From Streptomyces violaceoruber (GTDB taxonomy: Bacteria > Actinomycetota > Actinomycetes > Streptomycetales > Streptomycetaceae), in the NCBI GenBank assembly GCA_000720805.1, contig JODI01000065.1, forward strand, positions 1-48,871: DNA of 48,871 nt, written 5' to 3'. The position numbers and the translations under genes are program-made. Position 1 is the stretch's first letter. Each line of letters begins with the position of its first letter. Below, piece after piece: positions 34,437 to 42,311 of the stretch. The notes below the pieces were generated by a model. The model was not told the DNA's origin and ran no database searches. It saw only the letters and a list, made by a program, of their open reading frames with translations.

Positions 34437-35093
34437 ATGTCAGTGGCGGCTGTCAGACTCGCCTGCATGGAGAGGACCAGGGGGATGATCTACTCACGGG
34501 AAGCGCTGATCACGGAGATCCGGGCGGGGGCCCGGATCAGGTATCTGCACTTCTGGGGGCACCGGCCATGGCCTGACGGCCGGATCGGGGCGAGCTGTCT
34601 GAGCCAGTGGTGGCCGTCGCCGTTCACCGTGGCCGGGGTGACCTACGCGACCGCCGAGCACTGGATGATGGCGGGCAAGGCGCGGCTCTTCGAGGACGCC
34701 GAGGCGGAGCGGCGGGTGCTGGCGGCCGGCCATCCGGCCGAGGCCAAGAAGGCGGGGCGGCTGGTGCGCGGCTTCGACGAGGCCGTATGGGAGCGCGAGC
34801 GGTTCGGGATCGTGGTCGAGGGCAGCATGCACAAGTTCGCCTCGGACCCCGGCCTGCGGGAGTTCCTGTTGTCCACGGGTGAGCGAAGCGGGAGGGGCGG
34901 CCCCCCGGCCGAAGGCTGGGGCAGGGTGCTGGTGGAGGCGAGCCCGGTGGACCGGGTGTGGGGCATCGGCCTCGCCGCGGAGGATCCGGCGGCCGAGGAT
35001 CCCGAGCGGTGGCGGGGGCCGAACCTGCTGGGTTTCGCGTTGATGGAAGCGCGGGATCGACTGCGGGCGGGGCTCGCGGACCGGGGGGAGTGA
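34437..35093 (+). CDS. NADAR-domain protein (YbiA-like)
   Basis: 218 aa. The NADAR fold is shown by LHFWGHRPWPDG, LSQWWPSPFTV, ATAEHWMMAGKARLF and VWGIGLAAEDP--WRGPNLLGFALMEARD. Relatives cleave the N-glycosidic bond of ADP-ribosylated or early riboflavin-pathway metabolites (family knowledge). Start ATG at 34437 follows a strong AAAAGGAGG. Compared with the usual TG-RVLVEASP sequence, about 14 residues (ERSGRGGPPAEGWG) are inserted in frame near residue 148, and the DNA there looks like a Streptomyces intergenic palindromic element. Confidence 0.85.
   Translation: MSVAAVRLACMERTRGMIYSREALITEIRAGARIRYLHFWGHRPWPDGRIGASCLSQWWPSPFTVAGVTYATAEHWMMAGKARLFEDAEAERRVLAAGHPAEAKKAGRLVRGFDEAVWERERFGIVVEGSMHKFASDPGLREFLLSTGERSGRGGPPAEGWGRVLVEASPVDRVWGIGLAAEDPAAEDPERWRGPNLLGFALMEARDRLRAGLADRGE
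34879..34922. repeat. Repeat-like insertion inside the NADAR gene
   Basis: About 42-44 bp: GTGAGCGAAGCGGGAGGGG, a CCCCCCGGCC centre and GAAGGCTGGGG. Sequences of this wording (GTGAGCGAAGC, CCGAAGGCTGGGG) are familiar from Streptomyces intergenic repeats. It keeps the frame and adds about 14 residues. Homology recalled, not searched. Confidence 0.5.
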
Positions 35094-35127
35094 GACGGGG
35101 CCGGCCCTCTCGGGCCGGCCCCGTCTC
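35092..35127 (+). terminator. Terminator hairpin overlapping the NADAR stop codon
   Basis: Perfect 16 bp stem (35092-35107 with 35112-35127; outer GAGACGGGG, inner GGCCC) with loop TCTC. The stem begins within the stop codon at 35091-35093. It also faces the convergent DUF4190 gene. Confidence 0.9.
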
Positions 35128-35197
35128 CACCGCGGAATCTCACGGACTCAGCCTGACTTGGGCGGACTGAGGCCGGCGCACACGCACTCCGGCTGAC

Positions 35198-35722
35198 TCA
35201 GATGGCGCTCATGACGCTCGCGAAGGCCAGGAGCCCCAGCAGCGGCAGGATCACCGTGGCGACGATCCCGCAGACGAGACCGGCGGTCGCCGCGCCCTTG
35301 TTGGTGGCCTCGCCGCGGCCCGCCCGGCCCCGGCCGATCGCGCCGAAGATGATCGCCAGGATCCCGAGTATGACCCCGAAGAACCACAGGACGAAGGTCA
35401 CGCTGAAGACGACGCCGATGATGCCGAGCACCAGTCCGGTCGTGCCCATGCCGTTGCTCGGCTGCGCTGCCATGCCGTAGCCGGGCGTCTGCGGGTAGGC
35501 GCCCACCGCGGGGGCGACCGGGTAGGACGGCGCCGGGCTCCCGTAGGAGGGCGCCGGGCTCCCGTAGGGCTGGGCCGGGTTCGGATAGCCGTACCCCGGA
35601 GCGGACCCGGCCGGCGGATAGGCGTAGCCGCCGGACGGTGGCTGGGACGGCGGCTGTGACGGCTGTGGCGGCTGCTGCGGCGGCGGCCCGAACCCACCGG
35701 ATCCGGGATTGGTGTCGGACAT
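35198..35722 (-). CDS. DUF4190-type small membrane protein
   Basis: 174 aa. Pro/Gly/Tyr/Gln-rich cytoplasmic N-terminus (about 90 residues, with tandem YGSPAPS) followed by two membrane segments with the DUF4190 pattern NGMGTTGLVLGIIGVVFS...GVILGILAIIFGAIGRGRA-RGEATNKGAATAGLVCGIVATV. Function of the family is unknown. ATG at 35722 with GGGGAG upstream. A paralogue lies directly upstream. Confidence 0.83.
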   Translation of the reverse strand: MSDTNPGSGGFGPPPQQPPQPSQPPSQPPSGGYAYPPAGSAPGYGYPNPAQPYGSPAPSYGSPAPSYPVAPAVGAYPQTPGYGMAAQPSNGMGTTGLVLGIIGVVFSVTFVLWFFGVILGILAIIFGAIGRGRAGRGEATNKGAATAGLVCGIVATVILPLLGLLAFASVMSAI

Positions 35723-35802
35723 GAACTGCTCTCCCCTCGTTGCCTGCCAGGGCATCGTAGTGGCCCCGGTCACCTCGGGGGATGCGGTTGGGCGGGCCGG
35801 AT

Positions 35803-36519
35803 TCAGCGCGACGCGGCGGACACCGACACGGTGGGGAGGGCGCCGTAGGAGGAGCCGGAGTCCCAGTCGTCCTCCGAGTTGATCGCGGCCGTGATCCCGA
35901 TGGCGATGAGCACGATGACCGCGACACCGAGGACGATGCCGACGATGCCCGTGATCAGACCTGCCTGCGCCTGGCCGTGGTTGTCGGCCTCGCCGCGCTG
36001 GACGCGCTTCTTGCCCTTGATGCCGAAGATCACGGCGAGGATGCCGAGCACGATCGAGACGACGCCGTAGAGGCAGAACAGACAGCAGGCCAGGATGCCC
36101 AGGACCATCGCGGCGGTGCCCATGCCGTTCTGCGGCGGCGCCTGCATACCGGGCCAGCCGTAGCCGGCGGGATAGGACGGGTAGCCGTATCCGCCGGGGG
36201 CCGCGGGGTCCGGGGGCGCGAAGGGCGGAGGCGGCACGGCACCGGTCCCGGGAGCGTCCGCGCCCGGGAAGGGGGTGGCGCCGGGGGGCGGGTAGCCGGG
36301 CGAGCCGTGGCCGGGGACGGCGAACCCGTCGGCGGGCATCGCGGTGACCGTGGCCTGGTCGTGCACGGACGGCGGCTGCGCGGCGGGAGGCTGCCCGGTG
36401 CCGGGCACCTGGCCGGAGCCGGGGATCCGGTCCTTGTCCAGGGACGGCCTGCTCTCCGGTGGTGCCCAGGGGTCGCGGCCGCCCCCGGCCTCTCCGCTCG
36501 GCTGCGTTGCGTCCGTCAT
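35803..36519 (-). CDS. DUF4190-type small membrane protein, paralogue
   Basis: 238 aa. A longer Pro/Gly-rich N-terminus (about 135 residues) then the same two-helix unit: NGMGTAAMVLGILACCLFCLYGVVSIVLGILAVIFGIKGKKR-QRGEADNHGQAQAGLITGIVGIVLG. It ends with a short acidic-Ser tail (SEDDWDSGSS). ATG at 36519 with GGGGGGA 7 bp upstream; an ATG at 36552 is an alternative. Probably arose by tandem duplication with the 174 aa neighbour. Confidence 0.82.
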   Translation of the reverse strand: MTDATQPSGEAGGGRDPWAPPESRPSLDKDRIPGSGQVPGTGQPPAAQPPSVHDQATVTAMPADGFAVPGHGSPGYPPPGATPFPGADAPGTGAVPPPPFAPPDPAAPGGYGYPSYPAGYGWPGMQAPPQNGMGTAAMVLGILACCLFCLYGVVSIVLGILAVIFGIKGKKRVQRGEADNHGQAQAGLITGIVGIVLGVAVIVLIAIGITAAINSEDDWDSGSSYGALPTVSVSAASR

Positions 36520-36705
36520 GTGATGTCCCCCCGAGGTCGATCGTTCCGCCATGCTACGGCCTGACGAACCACACGCCGGAGCCGGTACCGGTCGGCCGCC
36601 GAGGGGCTCCGCGCGGCCACGGCCTACGATGTCAGCGCACTCGATCAGCCGATCACCCGCGCCGCACCGCACCCGGTGCCCGGCGCCCTGCCCGGGGAGG
36701 CCCCC

Positions 36706-37767
36706 ATGACCGACCACCTCGTCGACGCCCGTGCCCCACGCGAACTGCACGCCTTCATCGCGTCGCTGCCCAAGGCCGAACTGCATGTGCACCACGTCGG
36801 CTCGGCCTCCCCGCGCATCGTGTCGACCCTGGCCGCCCGCCACCCCGACTCCAAGGTGCCCACGGACCCCGAGGCCCTGGCCGACTACTTCACCTTCACG
36901 GACTTCGCCCACTTCATCGACGTGTACCTGAGCGTCGTCGACCTGATCCGGACGCCGGAGGACGTACGGCTGCTGACGTACGAGGTGGCCCGGGATCTGG
37001 CCCGGCAACAGGTGCGGTACGCCGAGCTGACCATCACGCCGTTCTCCTCCACCCGCCGGGGTATCGACGAGGTCGCCTTCATGGAGGCGATCGAGGACGC
37101 CCGCAAGGCGGCGGAGGCCGAGCTCGGCACGATCCTGCGCTGGTGCTTCGACATTCCGGGCGAGGCCGGGCTGGAGGCCGCCGAGGAGACGGTACGGCTG
37201 GCCACCGACGAGCGGCTGCGTCCGGAGGGGCTGGTGTCGTTCGGGCTCGGGGGGCCCGAGATCGGCGTGCCCCGGCCGCAGTTCAAGCCCCACTTCGACC
37301 GGGCGATCGCCGCCGGTCTGCACTCCGTCCCGCACGCCGGCGAGACCACCGGCCCCGAGACGGTGTGGGACGCCCTCACCCACCTGCGGGCCGAGCGCAT
37401 CGGCCACGGCACCAGCTCGGCACGGGACGAGAAGCTCCTCGCCCATCTCGCCGAGCACCGGATCCCGCTCGAGGTGTGCCCGACCTCCAACATCGCCACG
37501 CGCGCGGTGCGCACCCTCGACGAGCACCCGATCAAGGAGTTCGTGAAGGCCGGGGTGCCGGTCACGATCAACTCCGACGACCCGCCGATGTTCGGCACCG
37601 ACCTCAACAACGAGTACGCGGTCGCCGCCCGGCTGCTGGACCTCGACGAGCACGGCGTGGCCGAACTGGCGAAGAACGCGGTCGACTCCTCGTTCCTCGA
37701 CGAGGCCGGCAAGACCCGGATCAAGGACGAGATCGACACGTACACCGCGCGGTGGCTCGCCCCCTGA
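36706..37767 (+). CDS. Adenosine-deaminase-family enzyme, probable aminodeoxyfutalosine deaminase
   Basis: 353 aa amidohydrolase. Metal ligands: H27 and H29 in ELHVHHVGS; H210-A-G-E213 (catalytic Glu) in PHAGETTG; GHGTS; D291-D292 in TINSDDPPMFG. It lacks the exact ELH-HL-G of true adenosine deaminases and has HHVGSASP, a form I associate with the COG1816 Streptomyces enzymes shown to deaminate 6-aminodeoxyfutalosine in the futalosine route to menaquinone (S. avermitilis Sav2595; recalled). Start ATG at 36706 follows GGGGAGG; an ATG at 36676 would add 10 residues. Sits alone on the plus strand between the DUF4190 genes and a glycerophosphodiesterase. Adenosine deaminase is the fallback name. 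Confidence 0.85.
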   Translation: MTDHLVDARAPRELHAFIASLPKAELHVHHVGSASPRIVSTLAARHPDSKVPTDPEALADYFTFTDFAHFIDVYLSVVDLIRTPEDVRLLTYEVARDLARQQVRYAELTITPFSSTRRGIDEVAFMEAIEDARKAAEAELGTILRWCFDIPGEAGLEAAEETVRLATDERLRPEGLVSFGLGGPEIGVPRPQFKPHFDRAIAAGLHSVPHAGETTGPETVWDALTHLRAERIGHGTSSARDEKLLAHLAEHRIPLEVCPTSNIATRAVRTLDEHPIKEFVKAGVPVTINSDDPPMFGTDLNNEYAVAARLLDLDEHGVAELAKNAVDSSFLDEAGKTRIKDEIDTYTARWLAP

Positions 37768-37842
37768 CGCCCGTGCACCGCCCGGTCGCCCGCCCCGGAG
37801 CCCGGCGCCGCCGGGCCCGCCGGGTCCGACCACAATGGGCGC

Positions 37843-38574
37843 ATGCAGAAGCTGACCGCCGTGGCCCACCGCGGCGACCCCTACCGCGTCCGTGAGAACA
37901 CCCTCGACTCGCTGCGTTCCGCGCTCCGGCGGGGCGCGGACGCGGTCGAGATCGACGTACGGCTCACCCGCGACGGTGTGCCCGTCCTGCTGCACGACGA
38001 CACGCTGAAGCGGCTGTGGGAGCACGACCGTCCCCTGCTGTCGCTGTCGGCGGACGAGGTGCGCGGGCTCACGGACGCCCGGGTGCCGACGCTGGCACAG
38101 GCGCTGGCCGCGACCGACGGCGGCCGCGTGATGATCGACCTGCCGGGCACACCGGATGTACGGGCGGCCCGCCGGGTCGTGGACGTGGTGCGCGAGTGCG
38201 GGGCCGAGGAACGCGTGTACTACTGCGCGGGCGCCCGGGCCATGCTCGCCGTACGCGCCGCCGACCCGGCCGCCGAGATCGCGCTGACCTGGACCACCCT
38301 GGCCCCACCGCGTCCCGCGCTGCTGTCCGCGGTCCGTCCGCGCTGGCTCAACTACCGCTTCGGCCTGGTCGACCACGCCCTCGCCGAACGCGTCCACACC
38401 GACGGCTACCTCCTCTCCGTCTGGACCCCCGACACCCGCCGCTCGATGCGCCGCCTCATCGGCATGGGCGTCGACTCGATCACGACCAACCGCATCGACG
38501 CGCTGCGCGCCCTGCGCGACGGCGCGGAAATCCATCAGAAGGGCCCTAACCCCCGCTACACACGGGACAGCTGA
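37843..38574 (+). CDS. Glycerophosphodiester phosphodiesterase
   Basis: 243 aa, cytoplasmic GDPD TIM barrel. Motifs: H9-R10-G, E18-N19-T20 (HRG...ENT), EIDVRLTRDGVPVLLHDDTL with E36, D38 and H51. A GDPD-type C-terminus LLSVWTPDTRRSMRRLIGMGVDSITTNRID is present. It should hydrolyse glycerophosphodiesters to glycerol-3-phosphate and an alcohol. No ribosome site precedes the ATG; CACAAT ends 6 bp upstream, so it may be leaderless. Its 3' end overlaps the convergent sigma factor gene by 19 bp. Confidence 0.88.
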   Translation: MQKLTAVAHRGDPYRVRENTLDSLRSALRRGADAVEIDVRLTRDGVPVLLHDDTLKRLWEHDRPLLSLSADEVRGLTDARVPTLAQALAATDGGRVMIDLPGTPDVRAARRVVDVVRECGAEERVYYCAGARAMLAVRAADPAAEIALTWTTLAPPRPALLSAVRPRWLNYRFGLVDHALAERVHTDGYLLSVWTPDTRRSMRRLIGMGVDSITTNRIDALRALRDGAEIHQKGPNPRYTRDS

Positions 38575-40232
38575 GCCACCGTCGCCGGGTCGGCCGGGGT
38601 GGCGCGGGTGGCGTACTGCGGGACGGGGGTGTCGTCCCCGCCGGTGTCGCGGACGAGGCCGTAGCGCCGGGCGCCCTGGGCGGGGCCGGTGGTGACGTCC
38701 CGCCCCACCGCGTCCCAGGTGGTCGGGAAGACGCTCAGGCCGTAGTCGGCGCCCCGCTCGTTCACGGTGAGGGTGACGCTGCCGTCGACGTAGAAGTACT
38801 CGTTCTGCCACATCTGCTGGGTGCCGGCCGGCAGGACGGCGTAGCCGGTGGCCGCGTTGCCCATGCCGGTGGCGGAGGGGTCGGTGGTGCTGACGGGGTC
38901 GTCCATGCGGCGGCCGCCGCCGGAGGCGACGTGGAAGAGCCTGCCCTTCAGGCCGGTCCAGGCCGGCATGACCAGGCTGCCCGCCCGGTACTGGGGCGAG
39001 ATCTGCCAGCGGACGAGGACGTATCCCCGGCCGCTGAGCGTCACGCTGTCCCCGCGGTGGTTCATGGTGGCGTGCGCGCCGCCGGTGCTGGTGATGCCGG
39101 ACTCGGGCCGGTGCGGGAGGGGAGCGGGCTCGGCGTTCGGCCCGGGTGCCCGGTCGGCGGCGTCGACGACCGTGCCGTACAGGTCGGTCTTGGTCGTCGG
39201 GCTCGCCGACGGGGAGGACGATGCGGGCGAGGGGGGCGAGGAGGGCGGTGCGGCCGGTGGCGGTGGTGGGGCGGAAGTGGCCGTCGGGCCGGGGGTGATG
39301 ACGGCCGCGCGCGGAGGCGGGGCGTCCGGGGTCCGGGTGACGACGTAGGCACCGCCCGCCACGACGGTCACGCCCGCGGTCAGGGCGACAGCCGGCTTGG
39401 CGAGTGCGCCGACCACCTTGGCGGACCAGCCGACGGAGGTGGAGGCGACCGTGGCGGCCGCGGCCGTCTTGCCGCCGAGGGCCAGCGACAGCGTGAAGCC
39501 GACCGGGACCGGGACGAGCGCGATCCCCACCAGCAGACGCTCGGCCGGTACGACCGACTCGCGCGGGTCACCGCAGTAGCCGCAGCCACGGATGTGCCGG
39601 GCCAGCCGCTTGCGCCAGACGGAGTCGGGGCGGCCGTTCCAGCGGCCGGTCAGTTCGCGCAGGTCCAGGCAGGCACCGTCGAGGGCGCGGACGATGCCGC
39701 GCGAGGTCTCCAGGCGTTCCTTCATCCGCTGGACGCGCACGGCGGCGTGCTGCCGGCTGACACCGACCGCGGCGGCGAGCTCGCGCCGGGTGAGTTCGCC
39801 GGCGACCTCCAGCCACCACAGGGACAGCAGCTGCCGGTCCTCGTCGTCGAGCCACCGCACCGCCTCCGCGACCTCGCGCCGCTGGCCCTCCAACTGGAGC
39901 CGCAGCACGGTCAGTTCCGCGAAATCGGCGGCCTGGGCCGCTGCCTCGTCGAGCGTCTCCGTGGACCTGCGGCGGGCCCGGTCCCGGATCTGCCGCATGG
40001 CGATCGCGACCAGCCAGGACCGGAAGCTGTCCGGGTCGCGCAGGGAACCCAGGTTGTCGACGGCCCGCAGCATGGTCTCCTGCACGACGTCGTCGACGTC
40101 GGCATGGCCGTTCAGGGCGCGGCCCACGATGTTGTACACCAGCGGCAGCCAGCCCGCGACCAGCTCGTCCAGCGCCCGTCGGTCACCGGCCTGTGCTGCC
40201 GCGATGGTGGAACTCCACTGCCGCGTGTCCAC
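38556..40232 (-). CDS. ECF sigma factor fused to zinc-finger, membrane and extracellular domains
   Basis: 558 aa, about three times a normal ECF sigma factor. Region 2 at about 15-90 (VDDVVQETMLRAV, SWLVAIAMRQIRDRARR), region 4 at about 120-175 (LTRRELAAAVGVSRQHAAVRVQRMKERL). An anti-sigma-like zinc finger follows, H213-x3-C217-x2-C220 (HIRGCGYC). Two hydrophobic segments (about 230-252 and 270-298), a Pro/Ser-rich stretch (about 300-350) and a 200-residue exported domain follow. So sensor, anchor and sigma are on one chain, similar to ECF families with membrane extensions (ECF53-type; recalled). GTG start at 40232 behind AAAGGA. Release probably needs proteolysis or conformational change (inference). 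Tail overlaps the glycerophosphodiesterase gene. Confidence 0.87.
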   Translation of the reverse strand: MDTRQWSSTIAAAQAGDRRALDELVAGWLPLVYNIVGRALNGHADVDDVVQETMLRAVDNLGSLRDPDSFRSWLVAIAMRQIRDRARRRSTETLDEAAAQAADFAELTVLRLQLEGQRREVAEAVRWLDDEDRQLLSLWWLEVAGELTRRELAAAVGVSRQHAAVRVQRMKERLETSRGIVRALDGACLDLRELTGRWNGRPDSVWRKRLARHIRGCGYCGDPRESVVPAERLLVGIALVPVPVGFTLSLALGGKTAAAATVASTSVGWSAKVVGALAKPAVALTAGVTVVAGGAYVVTRTPDAPPPRAAVITPGPTATSAPPPPPAAPPSSPPSPASSSPSASPTTKTDLYGTVVDAADRAPGPNAEPAPLPHRPESGITSTGGAHATMNHRGDSVTLSGRGYVLVRWQISPQYRAGSLVMPAWTGLKGRLFHVASGGGRRMDDPVSTTDPSATGMGNAATGYAVLPAGTQQMWQNEYFYVDGSVTLTVNERGADYGLSVFPTTWDAVGRDVTTGPAQGARRYGLVRDTGGDDTPVPQYATRATPADPATVAQLSRV

Positions 40233-40517
40233 GTCGTCCTTTCCGTCACTTCAGTGCTGCACGCACCCTCTCAGGCGGGCCCGGGAGGTTGGCTATGCCG
40301 GGGATCACACGTGGAGACGGCGTGAAGGCGTCCGCGATAACAGTTTTTACCCCTCCGCTGGGTCGCCCCTAGGGGTGATCCCCCGTCATCCCCTTGCCCC
40401 GCACGGGAGTTGATCGGGGTGCGACCGGGGTCGGTGCCCTACTCGCCGACGATTCCGTGACACGACGGACGACCGGAAGATGATCACCCCCCCTTCCGCC
40501 GATCCTGGAGCACCCGC

Positions 40518-41681
40518 ATGCGCGCCTTACGTCGTACGACCGTCCTCGCCGCGTCCCTCGTCCTGGTCCTCGGCGCCGCTCCGCTTGCGGCCCCCGCCTT
40601 CGCCGCGACCGCTCCCGCTCCGGCCGCCGCGCACACCACGACGACCCGCGACCTGGACACCGCCGCCCTGCGCGCCGCGCTCACCGGCCTCCCGGACCAG
40701 GACGCGACCTTCGCCGCCGTCCGGGTCGGCGGCCGCGACGGCACCTGGCGCGGCAGCGCGGGCGTGCACGACCTGGAGAGCGGGGCGGCGGCGGACCCGG
40801 ACGCCCGGTTCCGGGCCGGCTCGACGACGAAGGTGGTGACGGCGGCGGTCGTCCTTCAGCTCGCGGCGGAGGGCGAGGTCCGCCTCGACGCGCCCGTGCA
40901 GCACTACCTCCCGGGCCTGTTGTCCCGGGAGTTCAAGCCGATCACCGTACGGCAGCTGCTGAACCACACCAGCGGCATCCAGCCGGGCGACGGTCTCGGG
41001 AACAGCTTCGAGGAGGTGTACGCGCACCGCTTCGACACGCTGGCGCCCCGGCGGGTCGTGGCGTCGGCGGTGGCGAAGGGGCCCGAGTTCTGCCCAGGGA
41101 AGCAACAGCACTACCTGAACATCAACTACACGATCCTCGGTCTGCTGATCGAGAAGGTGACGGGACACTCGTACGCCGCCGAAGCCACCCGGCGCGTCCT
41201 GCTGCCCGCCGGGATGCGGGACACGTACTTCCCGGGCACCGACCCCGCCATCCGGGGCCCGCACAACCTCGGCTACCAGACGGTGAAGCGGACCGACGGC
41301 ACGACGCAGTTCGTGGACGTGACGGACTGGAACCAGGCGGACCGGTGGGCCGCCGGGGACATGATCTCCACCACCGCCGACCTGGAACGTCTGGTGAACC
41401 GCCTCTTCCGGGGCGACCTGGTGCCCCGGCCGCAGCTGAAGGAGATGTTCACCGTCCCGAAGGGCATCGAGGGCGCCGACATGAGCGCCGGACTGCAGCG
41501 CTTCCCTTTCGAGGGACGCGTCTACTGGCTCAAGTCGGGCGCCCGCTACGGCTACGGCACGGTGATCGCCGCGACCCGTGACCTGTCCCGCACGCTGGTC
41601 GTCTCCGTCGGCGCGACGGACGCGAAGAGCGAGAACATGAACCCGGTGACCGAGCGGATCGCCCGGGCCGCGCTCAAGTAG
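40518..41681 (+). CDS. Exported serine hydrolase, beta-lactamase / D-Ala-D-Ala carboxypeptidase family
   Basis: 387 aa. Sec signal peptide (MRALRRTTVLAASLVLVLGA, cleavage near AFA-A, about 29). Active-site S101-x-x-K104 in RAGSTTKVV, Y198-x-N200 in QHYLNINYT, and KSG in WLKSGARYGYG as third motif. Class C-like esterase/DD-peptidase fold (family S12). Likely acts on peptidoglycan stem peptides or a small ester outside the cell. ATG at 40518 with GGAG 8 bp upstream. Stop overlaps the convergent membrane protein gene by 8 bp. Confidence 0.88.
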   Translation: MRALRRTTVLAASLVLVLGAAPLAAPAFAATAPAPAAAHTTTTRDLDTAALRAALTGLPDQDATFAAVRVGGRDGTWRGSAGVHDLESGAAADPDARFRAGSTTKVVTAAVVLQLAAEGEVRLDAPVQHYLPGLLSREFKPITVRQLLNHTSGIQPGDGLGNSFEEVYAHRFDTLAPRRVVASAVAKGPEFCPGKQQHYLNINYTILGLLIEKVTGHSYAAEATRRVLLPAGMRDTYFPGTDPAIRGPHNLGYQTVKRTDGTTQFVDVTDWNQADRWAAGDMISTTADLERLVNRLFRGDLVPRPQLKEMFTVPKGIEGADMSAGLQRFPFEGRVYWLKSGARYGYGTVIAATRDLSRTLVVSVGATDAKSENMNPVTERIARAALK

Positions 41682-42195
41682 CGGGGACCGGCCGGGCGTA
41701 CCCGGTGATCGTCTCCAGGCGCTTGATCTTCTGCCGTACGACGTACAGCGGGATCACCCCGAAGACGCCGAACGCCATGTCGAGCACGCTCCACCAGAAG
41801 GGGATGCCCCGGACCGGGCCGCAGATCAGGGCCAGCGGGATGATGCCGGCGCAGGCGATCATGCCGAACTCGACGACCCAGATGTTGCGGACCGGGTCGC
41901 GGTAGGGGCCGTAGAAGGCGACCGCGATGACGAGGTGCGCGAAGGCCAGCCAGTCCGTGCCGTAGAGGACGAAGGGGTACTCGGCGTCGACGGTGTCGAG
42001 GCCCTTGCGGACGTGCTCGATCCACTCCGTCAGGGCGGGCAGGTGCTCCTGGGCCGACAGCGCCCGGAGCAGGTCCTCGGTCCAGCGCAGTTCGTGGACC
42101 AGGGGGAAGGCCGTGGCGCCGCTGAGCACCAGGCAGACGATGAAGATGACCAGCCATGCGCGGATGCCCTTGAGGAGGGTGGCTCTGTCGCTCAT
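41674..42195 (-). CDS. Four-helix integral membrane protein, unknown function
   Basis: 173 aa. Membrane segments at about 9-31 (GIRAWLVIFIVCLVLSGATA), 77-97 (DWLAFAHLVIAVAFYG), 105-127 and 130-152. Between the first two is a soluble loop of about 45 residues. No catalytic motif recognised. ATG at 42195; a 16 bp near-palindrome (42216-42231) lies 20 bp upstream and could be an operator. Confidence 0.78.
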   Translation of the reverse strand: MSDRATLLKGIRAWLVIFIVCLVLSGATAFPLVHELRWTEDLLRALSAQEHLPALTEWIEHVRKGLDTVDAEYPFVLYGTDWLAFAHLVIAVAFYGPYRDPVRNIWVVEFGMIACAGIIPLALICGPVRGIPFWWSVLDMAFGVFGVIPLYVVRQKIKRLETITGYARPVPAT

Positions 42196-42215
42196 GGCGG
42201 CAGCGTACGCCCATA

Positions 42216-42231
42216 TTTGAACACGTTCAAA
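42216..42231. promoter_or_regulatory. TetR-type operator candidate
   Basis: TTTGAACACGTTCAAA: 7 bp arms TTTGAAC/GTTCAAA around AC, ending 20 bp before the membrane protein start. TTGAAC-N2-GTTCAA palindromes are typical of actinobacterial TetR-family sites. No TetR gene is in the window. Confidence 0.55.
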
Positions 42232-42258
42232 ACGTGACTCGGGGTCCGGGACCCAACA

Positions 42259-42293
42259 CGGCCCCGGACGGGAACCCATCCCGTCCGGGGCCG
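42259..42293 (-). terminator. Terminator hairpin after the aldehyde dehydrogenase gene
   Basis: CGGCCCCGGACGGG (42259-42272) pairs perfectly with CCCGTCCGGGGCCG (42280-42293), 7 nt loop, 19 bp past the dehydrogenase stop on the minus strand. Confidence 0.88.
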
Positions 42294-42311
42294 CGCGTCA
42301 CTGCGTGCGGA

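Noticed and set aside
40366..40375. CCCCTAGGGG palindrome upstream of the ECF sigma gene
   Set aside because: Only 10 bp, in high-GC DNA, not repeated elsewhere; too weak to call an operator.
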